Under the pieces are notes generated by a model. That model saw nothing but the letters and a program-made list of their open reading frames with translations, did not search any database and was not told the origin of the DNA. DNA of 64,000 nt from Theropithecus gelada (Eukaryota; Chordata; Mammalia; Primates; Cercopithecidae). Each line of letters begins with the position of its first letter. The stretch's first letter is position 1. The stretch is from positions 6,177,622 through 6,241,621 of the forward strand of contig NC_037674.1 of NCBI RefSeq assembly GCF_003255815.1. Direction: 5' to 3'. Below are positions 21,706-33,645 of the stretch, in pieces. A program made the translations under genes and the position numbers.

Positions 21706-23639
21706 AGATTTTTCAGAACCCATATCTTCTTCCTCTTGCTCCTCAAAATCACCCCCACTTAGGCCCTTTTGCTCTGAGTGAGAGGCCCAGCTCAGGAACT
21801 GGAGCTCGCGATCCTTGTGCTGGCTGCAACCCAGGGTCCTGTCGGAGCAAGAAGAGCCCAGGACAGGTGGGAGCCAACCCTGCCCACAGGATTGGTAGTG
21901 AGGCAGGGGCAACGATTAAACCTTGGTGCCAAGACCTACAGCTCCTCAGTGAGCTTCTCCAAGCCTCTCAGCAGAGAGGGTGGTACCGCACCAGCTCCTC
22001 CAGGCCTGGCGGGGCCAGTCAGGTGTGGGAGGCAGGTCTCGCTGGACGGGGGCCAGGATGGACCTTGCCTCCAATCCAAAGGTGACTCCCAGTTGCTGAG
22101 GAGGGGAGAGTAAGAGGTCACTTTGGTGGCCCACCAGGAAACGACCACATTTCGGTCACTCCTTGGGACACCCAAGTAGCAGCTGTGGTCCTAGCCACCT
22201 ACGGTGGGGTTTCTTTTCACTTTGCTGCTCTGCGTTTTATGCTTTCAAAAATTTGATGACATTTCTGGAGTTCTGAGTTTGGGAGTTTCGTGGGGTTTAC
22301 AGCCACGCATGAGTGCTTGGATGCATTAAACAAAATGAGTCTGTGGGGGTCGTTTCTTCTCTAAAACACTCATCTCAAGAAACCTTCCAGGATTTTATTT
22401 TCACATCTAATGAAGAACAATGGGCAATGTATCAACCATCAGATTTTCAAAAGAGTTCACTTAAATTATGCCGTGTCTTTAAAATGAGCTCTTCCACTCT
22501 CTTCTTATGGAGAGAACACAATTACTAGATTCTGTCAGAGTTAAAAGTGGGTATTTTGTGGTTTGCATACAAAAAGTGTGATTTTATTATTATTTTTAAC
22601 TACGCAAGCCTCAAGGAAAAGCAGAAGCAGGGGGAGATGACTGAGCCACGACTGGTCACTGCAAGTGTCACGAGACAGCAAGAAGACCCTATGCTTCCTG
22701 ACTCCGTGGGACCTTCAGCTTCCTCTTCCGTCACTGGCTCTAGAGAGACCCCTCAGAGACAGGGGCCATCTTTCAGACCCCTCTGTCCATTTTGCAGCAC
22801 TAATGGCGTGCGGGCCTATGACAGGTGCCAGTGGCGGTGGAGTATGAGGTTTGGTTACTATTTGTCAAAACAATATTGAGTGCATGTATGCATGGCATCA
22901 AATTCGCCCTGTCCTGGCAACCACCACAGCCCCCGCCCCCAGCCTCTATGAGAACACAGAGGTAGGTTTTCCCTGAAGCAAGTGAGGCTCAAACTTGATG
23001 TGCAACCCCAGCCCTGCCAAGGCCTTGCAGCTAATTACCCATTTGTAAGTTTGTGTTCATTTTCTTCAAGAGGGTCAGCCAATTGCACAGGATTCATACC
23101 TGGCTAAACCTGGATCTGCTTTTAGTGTGCACCCAGAAGGCCCAGAAGCACAGGGAAGGAGGTGGCGATGAGCAGCAGTCCCTGCCAGGAGCTGATCAGC
23201 CACAGACCCGGATGGCACTGAGACTGACCCTGGGACCCCATGTGCCCTGGCTCTCAGCCTCAGTGCGGGCAGGAGAAAGGGGATGAGCCCACTGATCAAG
23301 CACTCACAGTGCTCACAAATGATCCTTGCAGCACTCCCAGACGTGGGTGAGAAAGTGAGAGAAGAGTGGGAAGGAGTGGCCTAGAATGGCTCAGCAACAG
23401 CAAACCAGACCCTAAAATCCTGCCCAGGGCTTTCCCGCCACACCACGTGTCCACCTAAGTGGCTTCCCAGGGTCCTGGCAGGAGGCCTGGGAGGAAGACC
23501 TGGGATGGCAGCTGTCCTTATTTCCTTGTTCCCTGGAAGAGAAGGAGGAGTGCACTGCATTCACCGTCCTTCCCATGCACCATGGTGACAGAGAGCAAAG
23601 GACACAACAGCCTCAGATGAGGGCCACTATAAGTGGGAA
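21706..23639. other. Single-copy DNA, no gene recognised
   Basis: Mixed GC content with short unsupported frames (21778-22113 plus, 22547-22879 plus). No splice-flanked exon or repeat family was recognised. Confidence 0.45.
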
Positions 23640-24093
23640 AATTTATATGACATTATATAACACGACATGACGTGATGAGAGATGACATCATATGATACAG
23701 TATGGTATGACATGGTATGGCATGGCATGATATGGTATATGACACAGTATGATGATCTGACACAATATATGACAGTAGGATGATGTGACATGACATGATA
23801 TGATGATATATGATATGACATGATATATAATATGGTATGCTATAATCTGACATGATATGATGATACGACAGGATATATAATATGGTATGCTATGTTCTGA
23901 CATAATATGATGATATGACACGATATGATATGATGTGACATGACATGGTATGATGATATGACACGATATGATGATATGATGTCACATGACTTGGTATGAT
24001 ATGACAGGATATGGTGATATGATGTGACATGACGTGGTATGATGATATGACACGATATGATGATATGTGACATGACGTGGTATGATGATATGG
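23640..24093. repeat. ATGATATG/ATGACATG minisatellite, higher-order unit 43-46 bp
   Basis: The whole stretch is made of 5-6 base words (tatga, tgaca, cgata, tggta). In the right half they form a longer unit starting gatgtgacatgac with starts at 23932, 23978 and 24021 and a fourth near 24064. The left half is more scrambled. Minus-strand frames full of Tyr, His, Ile and Ser (23627-24106) exist only because the repeat lacks stops. Confidence 0.93.
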
Positions 24094-24261
24094 CACTCTT
24101 GAACACAGAGTGTTTGGGTGATCACAAAGTCAGCCCCACGGGGCCCCTTCTCGAGGGATTCACCTCAGGTGCTGATCGGCCCCACAGACAGACCTGGAAT
24201 GGAGTGGGAGAAGAGGGGTGAGTCCACCCTCCCACCTAGCACTGACTCTTCTGTTGGATGT

Positions 24262-24670
24262 TGCTATGGGCTGAATCACATTCCCTCCCGAAGTTCTTTG
24301 TTGAAGTCCTAACTCCCATACCTCAGAACGTGACCTTATTTGGACACTGGGTCTTCACAGAGGCCCTGAAATTAAGACGAGGTCATTGGGGTAGGCCCTC
24401 ATCCAGCATGACAGATGTCCACATAAGAAGAGGATATTTGGACAAAATGCACATGGAGAACGCCTTGTGCAGATGAAGCCAAGGAACACCAAAGATCACC
24501 AGAGAAACACCAGCAGCGGGGGAGAGGCCCGGGGCAGATTCTCCCTCACAGCCCAGAAGGCACTAACCCTGCTCACACTGCCTCATACCTCCCACCTCTG
24601 GAACTGAGAGAAACGAAATGTCTGTGGTTTAAGTTTCCCAGTCTGTGGTCCTTCGTTAAGGCATTCCCAG
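24262..24670 (+). mobile_element. MLT1-type solo LTR
   Basis: tgctatgggctgaatcacat, ttgttgaagtcctaactccc, cagaacgtgaccttatttgg, cctcatccagcatgacagat and tctgtggtttaagtttccca follow the MLT1 LTR from 5' to 3' end. No internal sequence is next to it. Confidence 0.85.
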
Positions 24671-26026
24671 GAGACCACCTCAAATGGGACTAAAGTGTGC
24701 CTGGGTGGGGCCTCACCATTGGGGCTGGGCCTGCACGGCCTCAGGCTTGCTGAATCCAGCCTTACCCGCCCACACCAGCATCTTCCCAGGGGCGGGCTCT
24801 AGGGTGCCGGACCAGAGCACCTTAGGGTGCCTCCTCTCTTCTTAGGGTGCCTCCTTTCTCCTGACATGTGTTGAACACCTCCACTGGTCCCAGCGGCTGG
24901 GAGTTACAGGTGCAAGGCCCATCCCTTCTTGGGGTCAGGGAGAGAGGGCTTTGATTGGGCATGGGTGCTGGACATGGCCTGGAGGAGAAGGGAGGACAGG
25001 CGCAGCTGTGACCAGAGGCTGACCAGAACCCAGGCAGCCCTAAGGGGGCCCAAGGCCGCTGAGCCCTGGCTTTCCCACCCACGGAGCTGAGGCAAGCCCT
25101 AGTGGGCACAGATATTGTGCCTGGTGTCAGGAACAGGCCTGCAGGGGTGGACAAGAGACAAGTCCCTGAGAACACTTGGCCTGCTGGAGACCCCCGGGGG
25201 CAGTGCCCCCATCCAGGGCGTGTTCTTTCATCCTTTGCTCTCCTTTCCAGGAGAAGCACTTACCATCCGCGCTAAGCTAAGCGTCTGCTGCTTTCAGAGC
25301 AGAGTGTGGTGGCTTTGTTCCCAGGCATGTTCTCAATATACAGCCGAAATTTCTTATCCATTTTCCTCCGGGCCTTTTAAAAGCCCAGCTACAACATCAA
25401 ATGGCACACGTACAATTGTTTTGTGCACAAAAGAGGTCCTGCCAAAGCTGGGGTGACCCGCAGCCCGGCCTCCACTCACTGGGCCAGTGCTCGACCAGCA
25501 CTTGAGGTGATCCCAGGGTAGGGGCCGGGCCAGTCCGGGTGCAGAGCCAGAGGCGGGCGGTGAGGCCTGCAGGGGACCTGCTTCCCTCAGCTCCCTTCTT
25601 CTGAGAGATGGGACAATGGGTTGGGGGAGGCTGGGGTCCCGGGAGCCAAGGCCCACAGCATGGAGGGGCCACTGGAGGCAGCTAGGCCAGGCTAGGTGCC
25701 CCTCATCCATCCATCCAGCGTGCGCTTCCAGGAGAACGTGGTTCAGATCACCGTCTTTCCACCCCTGGGTTCACTTGCCTGTTTACTCTTGGGCCAGCAG
25801 TAGGTTCTGAGCACCTCCTGTGCCATGGGCTGGGCCAAAGTCACTCAGAGCTGACACCTCCCGCATGGGGCCACCGCGAGTGCCTCCAAGAACTCAGGCT
25901 GGCAGAGTGGGAAGGAGGCAGCAGCAGCCTGAGGAGCCGGAGGTATGGGAGAAGTGACTCTCGGGACACCGCAGAGTTAGAGGGACACACGCCATAGAGT
26001 TAAGGGGCCGGGAGACCTCCTCCAGG
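24671..26026. other. GC-rich single-copy DNA, no gene recognised
   Basis: The minus frame 24822-25259 (145 codons) and others overlap each other without conserved motifs. cttagggtgcctcct occurs twice at 24821-24856, a short tandem duplication. Confidence 0.45.
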
Positions 26027-26575
26027 GTGCATGGGATGAATCATGTACTCATACCACAGAACGAAACCCTAACTCTGAGAGCATCAGAAGGAAACTATTT
26101 GACGACAGTCTTTAAAGAAATAACTAAGTTAAAATGAGGTCTTTGGCATGGACCCTAATCCTATCTGACTGGTGTCTTTATAAGAGGAGGAAATTTAGCC
26201 AGGCACAATGGCTCACACCTGTGGTCCCAACATCTCAGGAGGCTGAGGCAGGAGGATCACTTGAGCCCAGGAGCTGGAGGCTGCAGTGAGCCATGACTGG
26301 GCCACTGCACTCCAGCCTGGGTGACAAGACCTTGTCTCTAAAAGAAAAAAGAAAAAAAAAGGAAATCTGGACACAGATGTGCACAGAGAGACAGCCACGT
26401 GAGGACATAGGGAGACGATGGCCATCTCCAAGCCAAGTAGAGAGGCCTCAGGAGAAACCAGCCCTGCCCACAACTGGGTCTCAGACTTCCAGACTCCAGG
26501 ACCGTGAGGCAATGACTTCCAGTGTTGAAGTCCCCCAGCCTGTGGTGCTCAGTCACAGCAGCCTGAGCTCATGAC
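26027..26575 (+). mobile_element. MLT1-type LTR split by an Alu monomer
   Basis: Left piece 26027-26196 (ggatgaatcatgtactcata, aaaatgaggtctttggcatg, gactggtgtctttataagag) and right piece 26360-26575 (gtgaggacatagggagacga, aagccaagtagagaggcctc, agactccaggaccgtgagg) join into one LTR. The gap is filled by the free right Alu monomer. Confidence 0.85.
26197..26359 (+). mobile_element. Free right Alu monomer (FRAM)
   Basis: Only one arm is present, and it carries gaggctgcagtgagccatga, the insert that marks the right monomer. Target-site duplication aggaaattt (26188-26196) and aggaaatct (26360-26368) shows that it inserted as a monomer and was not cut from a dimer. Confidence 0.85.
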
Positions 26576-28689
26576 AGGGGACATTGGGAAGGTTGTTGTA
26601 GGCCTGGCGGAGGCCAGGAAAGGGTCTGGCAGAAGCAGGGGAGTGAGTGTGAGCCTTACCCCTCCCACCTCTGCAGTACTCTTCGTCCGCTGGGCAGACA
26701 CAGGTGGGTTGCGGGAGGCTGGGTTCCAGGGAGTCGAAGTCCACACCGTGGAGGTGTGGCACCTCTTGATGACACATGAACCAATAATCCCCTAAGTACT
26801 GACACTCTCTCCTCACTCTGGGTGTGGCAACTATGCCTTTGAGCTCCTAGGAGCCAGCGACATGAATCAGGACCACCCTGCTCACTCTACCCTTGACAAT
26901 TCATGGAGATCTTCAGGGAAAACGTATTTTTAATATTTGCAGATGTTTGTTTGTAGTCCTAGCACGTGATTACAATTACCAAGTGGGATGCCTTCATCGA
27001 AACACGAGCCTCCAGAACCTCACACTGAAACCCAGTTTGCCTCCAATTTTTGCTCTGGGGGAGACATGCTTCTCTTGGGGCAGGACTGCATGCTCTCGAG
27101 AGTGAATCCTGGCAGCTTCATGGTGCACTCAGCTGCACTCGGGGGCTTGGGTAGGGCTTGGTGGTCCTCAGGCAGCCCCCTGGGAGATGTGTTGGTGGGA
27201 GCCCCTCCCATGCACACACCTTCTTTGGTCCTGGGGTGCAGTAGCAAGATCAGGGGTCTAGTCTCACAGAATAGAAATAATATGCATGAGACACACTGTC
27301 CACTGAGGCTTGGCAAGAGTGGTCTTCAGTCTGTGGGCCTACCCTGGCTCTGGAAGTAGGGAGGGTAGAGGGCAGTGACCCAGGGCGAGAGACACCAGAT
27401 GTGACCTAGAGCAGCCGGGGCCTGGAGGAAGCTAGAAGGCAAAGGGAAGGGACTGTGAGCTGTACTGCAGGAGGACAGGTCTCTGACAGGCCTTGGCCAA
27501 CCCAGCTCTTCCCCATCTGCTCACAGATCTTAAAATCACTGTAGAGTGTACTGAGGATGCACCTGCCTGAGATAAGGAGGAGCTGTCTGGAACCACCTGG
27601 GCAATGTTCTCGTCCCTTCTAGAACAAGATGTCCCAAACTGCTTGTGCTTTAGCGATCCCCATCACCCGCAGGGCATAAAACCCATCTGCGGTCTCTCAA
27701 CTGTGGTGCGACGTGAGGCACACAATGATGAGGCTCCATCTGCCCTGTGCAGCCTTCTTGAGCCTTAGAGGACCGGCTTGCCATGTCCTCTAAGCTATAA
27801 ATCCCATCTTTTCCAAATATCAGACACTCAACCAATAAATGTGAAAAATGTTAGAATGAAGCAGACTGTGCCTGTGGATGACTGTTCCCACATTTATCAC
27901 AACCAAGGCAGCCAGTCTACTAGGCTCAAACCCTGATCATTGCAGCAATACCCTAAACCTTAAATTAGGAAGCATTCTACAGTTTACAAGGCACTCCCCC
28001 ACATATCAGGACCTCTGACCAAAACAGTGGGCGATGTGGGGCTTTTGCCGCTATGGGGAAGGGAAGTCAGCGGGCCCAAAGCCCCACAGCTCTGCATAGC
28101 TGAGCCCAGTTCCCCTCCTCGCACACAGCAGACTCTCAGAGAAGGGCCACCTGTCTTACGTCCTGTGACACAGTGGCAGGTGGGCAGCCAGATGGGCCAG
28201 AGAGATAAGAAGTCACCCCCCACTCCAACACCGCAGGGCAGCCTCGGCCGCTCTCCCCATACAGGTGCTCCCCCGCTCTGTTCAGGGGCTCAACTCTGGC
28301 CTGGTCCCGCACGCTCACTTTTAATCCTGATTTGGGATGCTCCAAAATGCAGGCTGCTAAGCCTGGGGGATGGAGCGAGAATAATCACGTTTGGGCTTAA
28401 TGTGAAGTGAATTCTTTCCACTCTTTGGGGTCTGGAGATTTCTAATGGCACATTTAATGACATGAGCTCCTGCAGTCTCTGTTTTTGCAGAAGTTTTGAG
28501 GCTGTCCACTTTTGGAAGCATCCTGGCCCCAACCCAAAGAAGAGCCCTGCTGCCGAGCTCTCCTGCCTGGGCTTTCCTTTGGGTGCTGCTACCACAAGAC
28601 TCTCCTCTTCAGTGGCCTCAAACCACCAAAGACATTCTGTTCCCTGGCAAACCAATTTACATGTTTTTAAGGGGAAAACTACAGGGCAA
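26576..28689. other. Single-copy DNA, no gene recognised
   Basis: Frames of up to 144 codons (28290-28724 minus; 26988-27359 plus; 28027-28410 plus) overlap opposite-strand frames and show no domain. Confidence 0.45.
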
Positions 28690-28785
28690 CATGAAGAGGG
28701 AGATGGGGGGAGAGAGACAGACACAGACAGGCAGAGAGAGAAAACAATAGAGAGATAGAAAGATACAGATGGGAAGAGATTGAGG
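28690..28785. repeat. GA-rich low-complexity tract
   Basis: gggagagagacagacacaga through gagagatagaaagatacaga; purine-rich, no regular unit. Confidence 0.8.
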
Positions 28786-29106
28786 CACAGATATCTGTTG
28801 GCAAAAATGATGCCCTTATTGAAAATCAGTGGCTCCTGCTACTAACCAGACATGGTGAATATGACGACTACACAGCCTGAGCCACCTCGTCTGACCCATG
28901 GCAGTCAGAGCTGGTCCGTTAGAGTTCTTCATCTGCTGTCCCCAGGTGGCCTCAGTATCTTTTCCAACACGGAGTAGCAGGCAAGCACCACTGTGTATTT
29001 GACAGGTAGCTCTCTCAGAGCAGTCATTTTATTCTTCCTGCTCAGTGTTTACATGCATGTCCCCCAGGCAGAAGGTGAGCTCCTTGCTGGCGGGAATCAT
29101 GTCTTT
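28786..29106. other. Single-copy DNA
   Basis: Nothing recognised up to the next Alu. Confidence 0.45.
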
Positions 29107-29417
29107 CTTTTTTCTTTTCTTTTTTTTTTTTTCTTTGAGAGGGAGTCTTGCTCTGTCTCCAGGCTGGAGCGCAGTGGTACGATCTCAGCTCACTGCAAGC
29201 TCCGCCTCCCAGGTTAACACTATTCTCCTGCCTCAGCCTCCCAAGTAGCTGGGACTACAGGCGCCCACCACCTCACCCGGCTAGTTTTTTGTATTTTTAG
29301 CAGAGACGGGGTTTCACTGTGTTAGCCAGGATGGTCTCGATCTCCTAATCTCGTGATTTGCTGGCCTCGGCCTCCCAAAGTGCTGGGATTACAGGCGTGA
29401 GCCACCGCACCCGACCC
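29107..29417 (-). mobile_element. AluY, antisense
   Basis: gttagccaggatggtctcga marks AluY. Target-site duplication ggaatcatgtcttt (29093-29106) and ggaattgggtcttt (29418-29431), three differences. Confidence 0.95.
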
Positions 29418-29431
29418 GGAATTGGGTCTTT

Positions 29432-30364
29432 CAAACTGAAACTGAGCTGGTAGTTTCTGGAGCAGATGACATCAGTCATACGGGCTCGTCGTTTCTGAAA
29501 CACCTGTTCCCACCCCAAGTTCAGCGCCTCTACCCACAGTTTCCTGGGGCTGAGAGGTGGAAAGTTCCCCCAGGAAACCCTGCCTTTCTTTGTCAGTGAT
29601 TCAGGGAAACAGAGCAGGGAGAAAGCTTCCAGGTGAGTTGGTGAAAAGGCCCCAATGACCCCAGGGAGACTGGGATGGGGTTGGGGGAAGAGTCAGGTCG
29701 GGGAAGGGAGGGAGACTCTCAGCTCTGTCCCAAGCTAGAGTGATATGGTTGTAGCCAACCTAGAGAGCAGCCAGAAAGAAGCAGCCTGTTTCCAAGAAGA
29801 AAATGAAAAGAAAATGGAATGCATGTGTCACCAATTTGACAATATTCAGAGTTATGTTACAGGTCTGGCAGAGAGTTTAGAGATAAGTTAATAATAAAAC
29901 AAAACTAATTAAATGAAGGAAAACTCAGCAAATATAAACTTCAGGCAAAACGAAAAGCTGAAAGGAAGCTATATGAACAATATATGAACTATAAGTAAAT
30001 TATTCCATAGTAAAGAGAACACCAAATATTAGTTTACTCCAGACCTATGACATCACCCCATGAAGACTGCAGGAAAGGAAGTATGGTTGGAGAGAGTGGT
30101 GAGGGCTACAATATCTATTTACCTTCCCTAATAAATAGTCAGTACATAATGTCTGCAATTGAAAGACTTAGAAATAATATTAAATGTATGTTATTTAGAA
30201 TCTGGAGGTAAATACCAAAGAAACAGATAAGTGAATTGAAAATGATTATCTCAGTGAACAGGAGATGAAGGGGGAAAAGGTAAGGCAGGGGCTAACAGTT
30301 TTATTGTGGGTTGTATAACTGTTTGGCACATATGCATCATTTTGCGAAATGTTAAAACTAGAAT
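29432..30364. other. Single-copy DNA, AT-rich in the right half
   Basis: No gene or known repeat identified. 29810-30350 is AT-rich and could be an unrecognised old transposon. Confidence 0.4.
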
Positions 30365-30483
30365 TGGCCGAGTGAGGTGGCTCATACCTGCAATCCCAGC
30401 ACTTTGGGCAGCCAAGGCAGGAGGATCACTTGAGCCCAGGAGTTCGAGACCAGGCTCGGCAAAATAGGGAGAGCCTGTCTCTC
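30365..30483 (+). mobile_element. Free left Alu monomer (FLAM)
   Basis: ggccgagtgaggtggctcat to agagcctgtctct, a single left arm without the right-arm insert, followed by non-Alu AT-rich sequence. Confidence 0.8.
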
Positions 30484-30691
30484 AGTTTTAATTTTTATTT
30501 TTTCTAAAAATAAAATATACATAAAATAAAAATTTTTTAAACTAACATCAAAACATAGACTTACTATATATCCATCTGTACTTTTCTCAATGTTCAAATA
30601 AACACACCATAGATTAGAAGATATGATTGATTGATAGATGTAATCTTTTTGTAAAGTAAACATGTATAATATGTTTTTATTATACATGTTC

Positions 30692-30990
30692 ACGGGCGCA
30701 GTGGCTCACGCCTGTAATCCCAGCACTTTGGGAGGCTGAGGCAGGTGGATCACCTGAGGTCAGGAGTTCGAGACCGGCATGGTGAAACCCCGTCTCTGCT
30801 AAAAATACAAAAATCAGCCAGGTGTGGTGGCACACACCTCTAGTCCCAGCTAGTCGGGAGGCCGAGGCAGGAGAATCACTTGAACCCTGGAGGTGGAGCT
30901 TGCAGTAAGCCGAGATGGTGCCACCGCACTCCAGCCTGGGCGATAGAGTGAGACTCCATCTCAAAAAAAAAAAAAAAGAAAAAAGAAAAA
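30692..30990 (+). mobile_element. AluS with a small internal deletion
   Basis: The block gaccagcctggccaacatgg is shortened to gagaccggcatggtgaaacc, about 12 bases lost. Otherwise it is full length with an A-tail. Confidence 0.93.
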
Positions 30991-31980
30991 ATATATTTTG
31001 TCAAGGTCTCCTTTTATATTCTTCAGTAAAATTTTATTGTTTTCTTCCTATAGACCTTACACACTTCTTTCTAGGCTTGTTACCAAGTGTTTTATTGTTT
31101 CTTTTGCAATATGATGCGAACGATTTTCTAATTGACTATGCTTGAGGACAGAAAACCTGTTATTTTATTCCTGTTGACCTAGTATCTGGCAATCTTACTG
31201 AATCCTCTTCTTAATTCGAATAGTTTGCTTGCTAGTTTTACAGAAGTTTCCTTGTATTCTTAGGTTGCTGAGAGTGTTTGTTTGTTTCTATTTTAATAAG
31301 GAATTGTTACTAAATGTTGTCAAATATTTTGGGGTTTTGTTTGTTTGTTTTTGGTTTAGATTTCTTTTTCTTGTTTGTTTTTATTTTATTTTATTTTATT
31401 TTTTTGCCTTACTGAGATAGACCATATGGTTTTGGCAGCTATTGAGATGATCACAGGGCATTTCTTCATTAAGCTGTTAATATGCTTGATTACATGAACG
31501 GATTTTCTAGTGTTGAGTCATCCTTGCATTCCTGAGAATAAGGTATGACTGTGCTGGTCATGTGGTCTTTTCTTTTAGAACTGCACTAGAGTAAACTTGT
31601 TACCATATTCTTTTTTTTTTTTTTTTTGAGATGGAGTTTCACTGTCACCTAGGTTGGAGTGAAGTTGCGTGATCTCTGCTCACTGCAACCTCTGCCTCCC
31701 AATTTTAAGCGATTCTCCTGCCTCAGCCTCTGGAGCAACTGAGATTACAGGCTGCTCTCAAGCTCCTGACCTCAAGTAATCCCCCTGCCTTGGCCTCCAA
31801 AGTGCTGGGATTACAGGGGTGAGCCACTGCGCCCTGCCGTTACCATATTCTTTCTAAGTTTCATGTCTATTTTTACCAGAGAACTGGTCTAAGGTGACCT
31901 CTCCTGGTCTGGCTTTGGTGTTAGGATTGTGCTAGCTTCATAAGACAAGTTTGGAGCATTTCCATACTTTTGCAATGCTC
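30991..31980 (-). mobile_element. L1M ORF2 fragment, antisense, split by an Alu
   Basis: ttgttaccaagtgttttatt, ttgcattcctgagaataag and ggtctggctttggtgttagg are antisense ORF2 blocks covering the reverse transcriptase region. The Alu 31614-31838 lies inside. No usable reading frame remains. Confidence 0.8.
31614..31838 (-). mobile_element. Alu, antisense, about 70 bp deleted internally
   Basis: The sequence jumps from gagattacagg to ctgctctcaagctcctgacc, losing the inter-arm segment that normally carries tatttttagtagagacggg. A perfect 15-bp target-site duplication, gttaccatattcttt (31599-31613 and 31839-31853), bounds it. Confidence 0.93.
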
Positions 31981-33109
31981 TGAAAGTCAAAGAAATGATA
32001 GAACTGGTGAGCCCAACAGATCCAGGACAGGCGCCAGGAGGCCCAGAGATAGGAGGCACAGGTTAGCCAAGTAACGTCACACACACATGCTGTGGCCAGC
32101 ATCTCAGTACTGCTGAGGACAAGAGAACACCAAGGAGCATGGCAGGGGAGAAGGGCAAAGGATGCCATCGTGGGGAGGTGGCAAAGGCAGCATCTTAGAG
32201 GCAGGTGAGGATCTGAGTCAGTCCTGAGCTCTGAGGGGTTTTGAGCAGGAACATTACCTGACCAGATCTGCAGTTTTAAAAGTTATCCTTGTTTGCACAG
32301 GTGTAGACAGCTGTCTGGGAGACCACAGTACAGAGGTGGCTAGGACATGGGGTCCCAGAGCATGAGGGCTTCCTGTCTTGCTGATGAGGTACCCATCACT
32401 GAGACAGGAAACCTAGAGGAAGACCAGGTCAGGAAGTGGACCGGAGAGTGGTGGGGAAAAGCTGCATTTGAGGTGTGTGTCTTTGATGGGGAGCCAGCTT
32501 GGAAGCCCGGTATGAAGTGCAGAGAGCCCAGGATGGGTTATCAGGGCAGGAGGGTGCCACTGGAGAATTGTCCCATGGTAATGGAGCTGAGGGGGAGGGG
32601 GAGGTCACCTGGGGTCCAGTGAGAGGAGAGGAGGTCTTACACAGAGGCTCAAGGAATGTTAACAATTCCAGTTAGGTGCAAGATGTCAGACCATGTGGGA
32701 TGCTGAGGATTTGCCTGAGGACAAGGAGGCAAACTGGGACAGCCTGAGGATGAGGCATCAGCTATATCCAATCCTCTGTGAGGCCTCAGAAAAGTAGGAC
32801 TGGAAAAGCCATTATGTTTAGCAGCGCAGAAGGCGTGGCCCCTCCCCCAAGCCCACCCCATCCACAGCCTTCTCCATGTCACCTCAGGTGACCCCATCTT
32901 TCAGGCAGTCCAGGCCCGAAGTCTTGCAGCTTCCTAATGTCTGTCCTCCTCACACATCCCACATCTGCCCCTCCTGCACATCCTCTTCACTCCACATTCC
33001 AACTCTCTCTAGGGTCAGACCCCCACCCATCACTCCTCTGCCCCCACCCTCTTCCAGGTTGTCAAGTTTCTCGCCACAGCCTGGCCCCAGTGGCTAGTGC
33101 ATCTTAAGA
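31981..33109. other. Single-copy DNA, no gene recognised
   Basis: A G-run cluster at 32588-32617 (gagggggagggggaggtcac) could form a quadruplex. Part of 32190-32330 faintly resembles an old mammalian repeat that I could not name. Confidence 0.4.
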
Positions 33110-33645
33110 ACCACAGTGGTCCTTTCAAACTGCACATCAGATCATAATCAGAAACGAACCCCAAGGTGCTGAGAATGGCTCCCAGGTCCTGCACTATCAC
33201 CTCTGCAGCTGCCCTCATCCCGGCATCCCCTCTCCCAGGCGCCCGTGCCTTCTTGGTCTTCCTTGAATATATCAGCCAGGCCCCAGAGTCAAAGCCTTTG
33301 GCTGTTGCCTCTGCCTGGAACTCCTCCTCCCACATCCCTGCTCAGTGGACTCGTTCACCAGCCACCTTCTCCCAGTCTTTGTGCAAAAGCCATCTTCTCA
33401 GAGACTTTCCCTATTTAAAATTGCCACTGCCCCCAGCCCGGCCTTTCTCTCTGCTTTCTTTCCCTGCCTGGCTCTTACACCCTCTGGTACGCTATATCGT
33501 TTATTGCTCGAGGCGTCTGCCTCCCCATGATAAGGTCAGCTCCAGGAGGGCAGGGACTCTCCCCTGCTGTTCCCACATGTATCCCTAGCACCTGATGAGT
33601 ACAATACGTGGCCCATAGTACAAGCTCAAAATATATCAGTTGAAT
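33110..33645 (+). mobile_element. L2 LINE 3' fragment
   Basis: The order cagatcataatcagaaacga, gttgcctctgcctggaactc, aaaagccatcttctcagaga, ctatttaaaattgccactgc, ctccaggagggcagggactc and ctagcacctgatgagtacaa matches L2 from the end of its reverse transcriptase region to its 3' tail. Long for so old an element and strongly diverged. Confidence 0.85.

Noticed and set aside
23627..24106. Tyr/His/Ile/Ser-rich minus frames up to 88 codons
   Set aside because: Products of the minisatellite word repeats, which lack stops in those frames.
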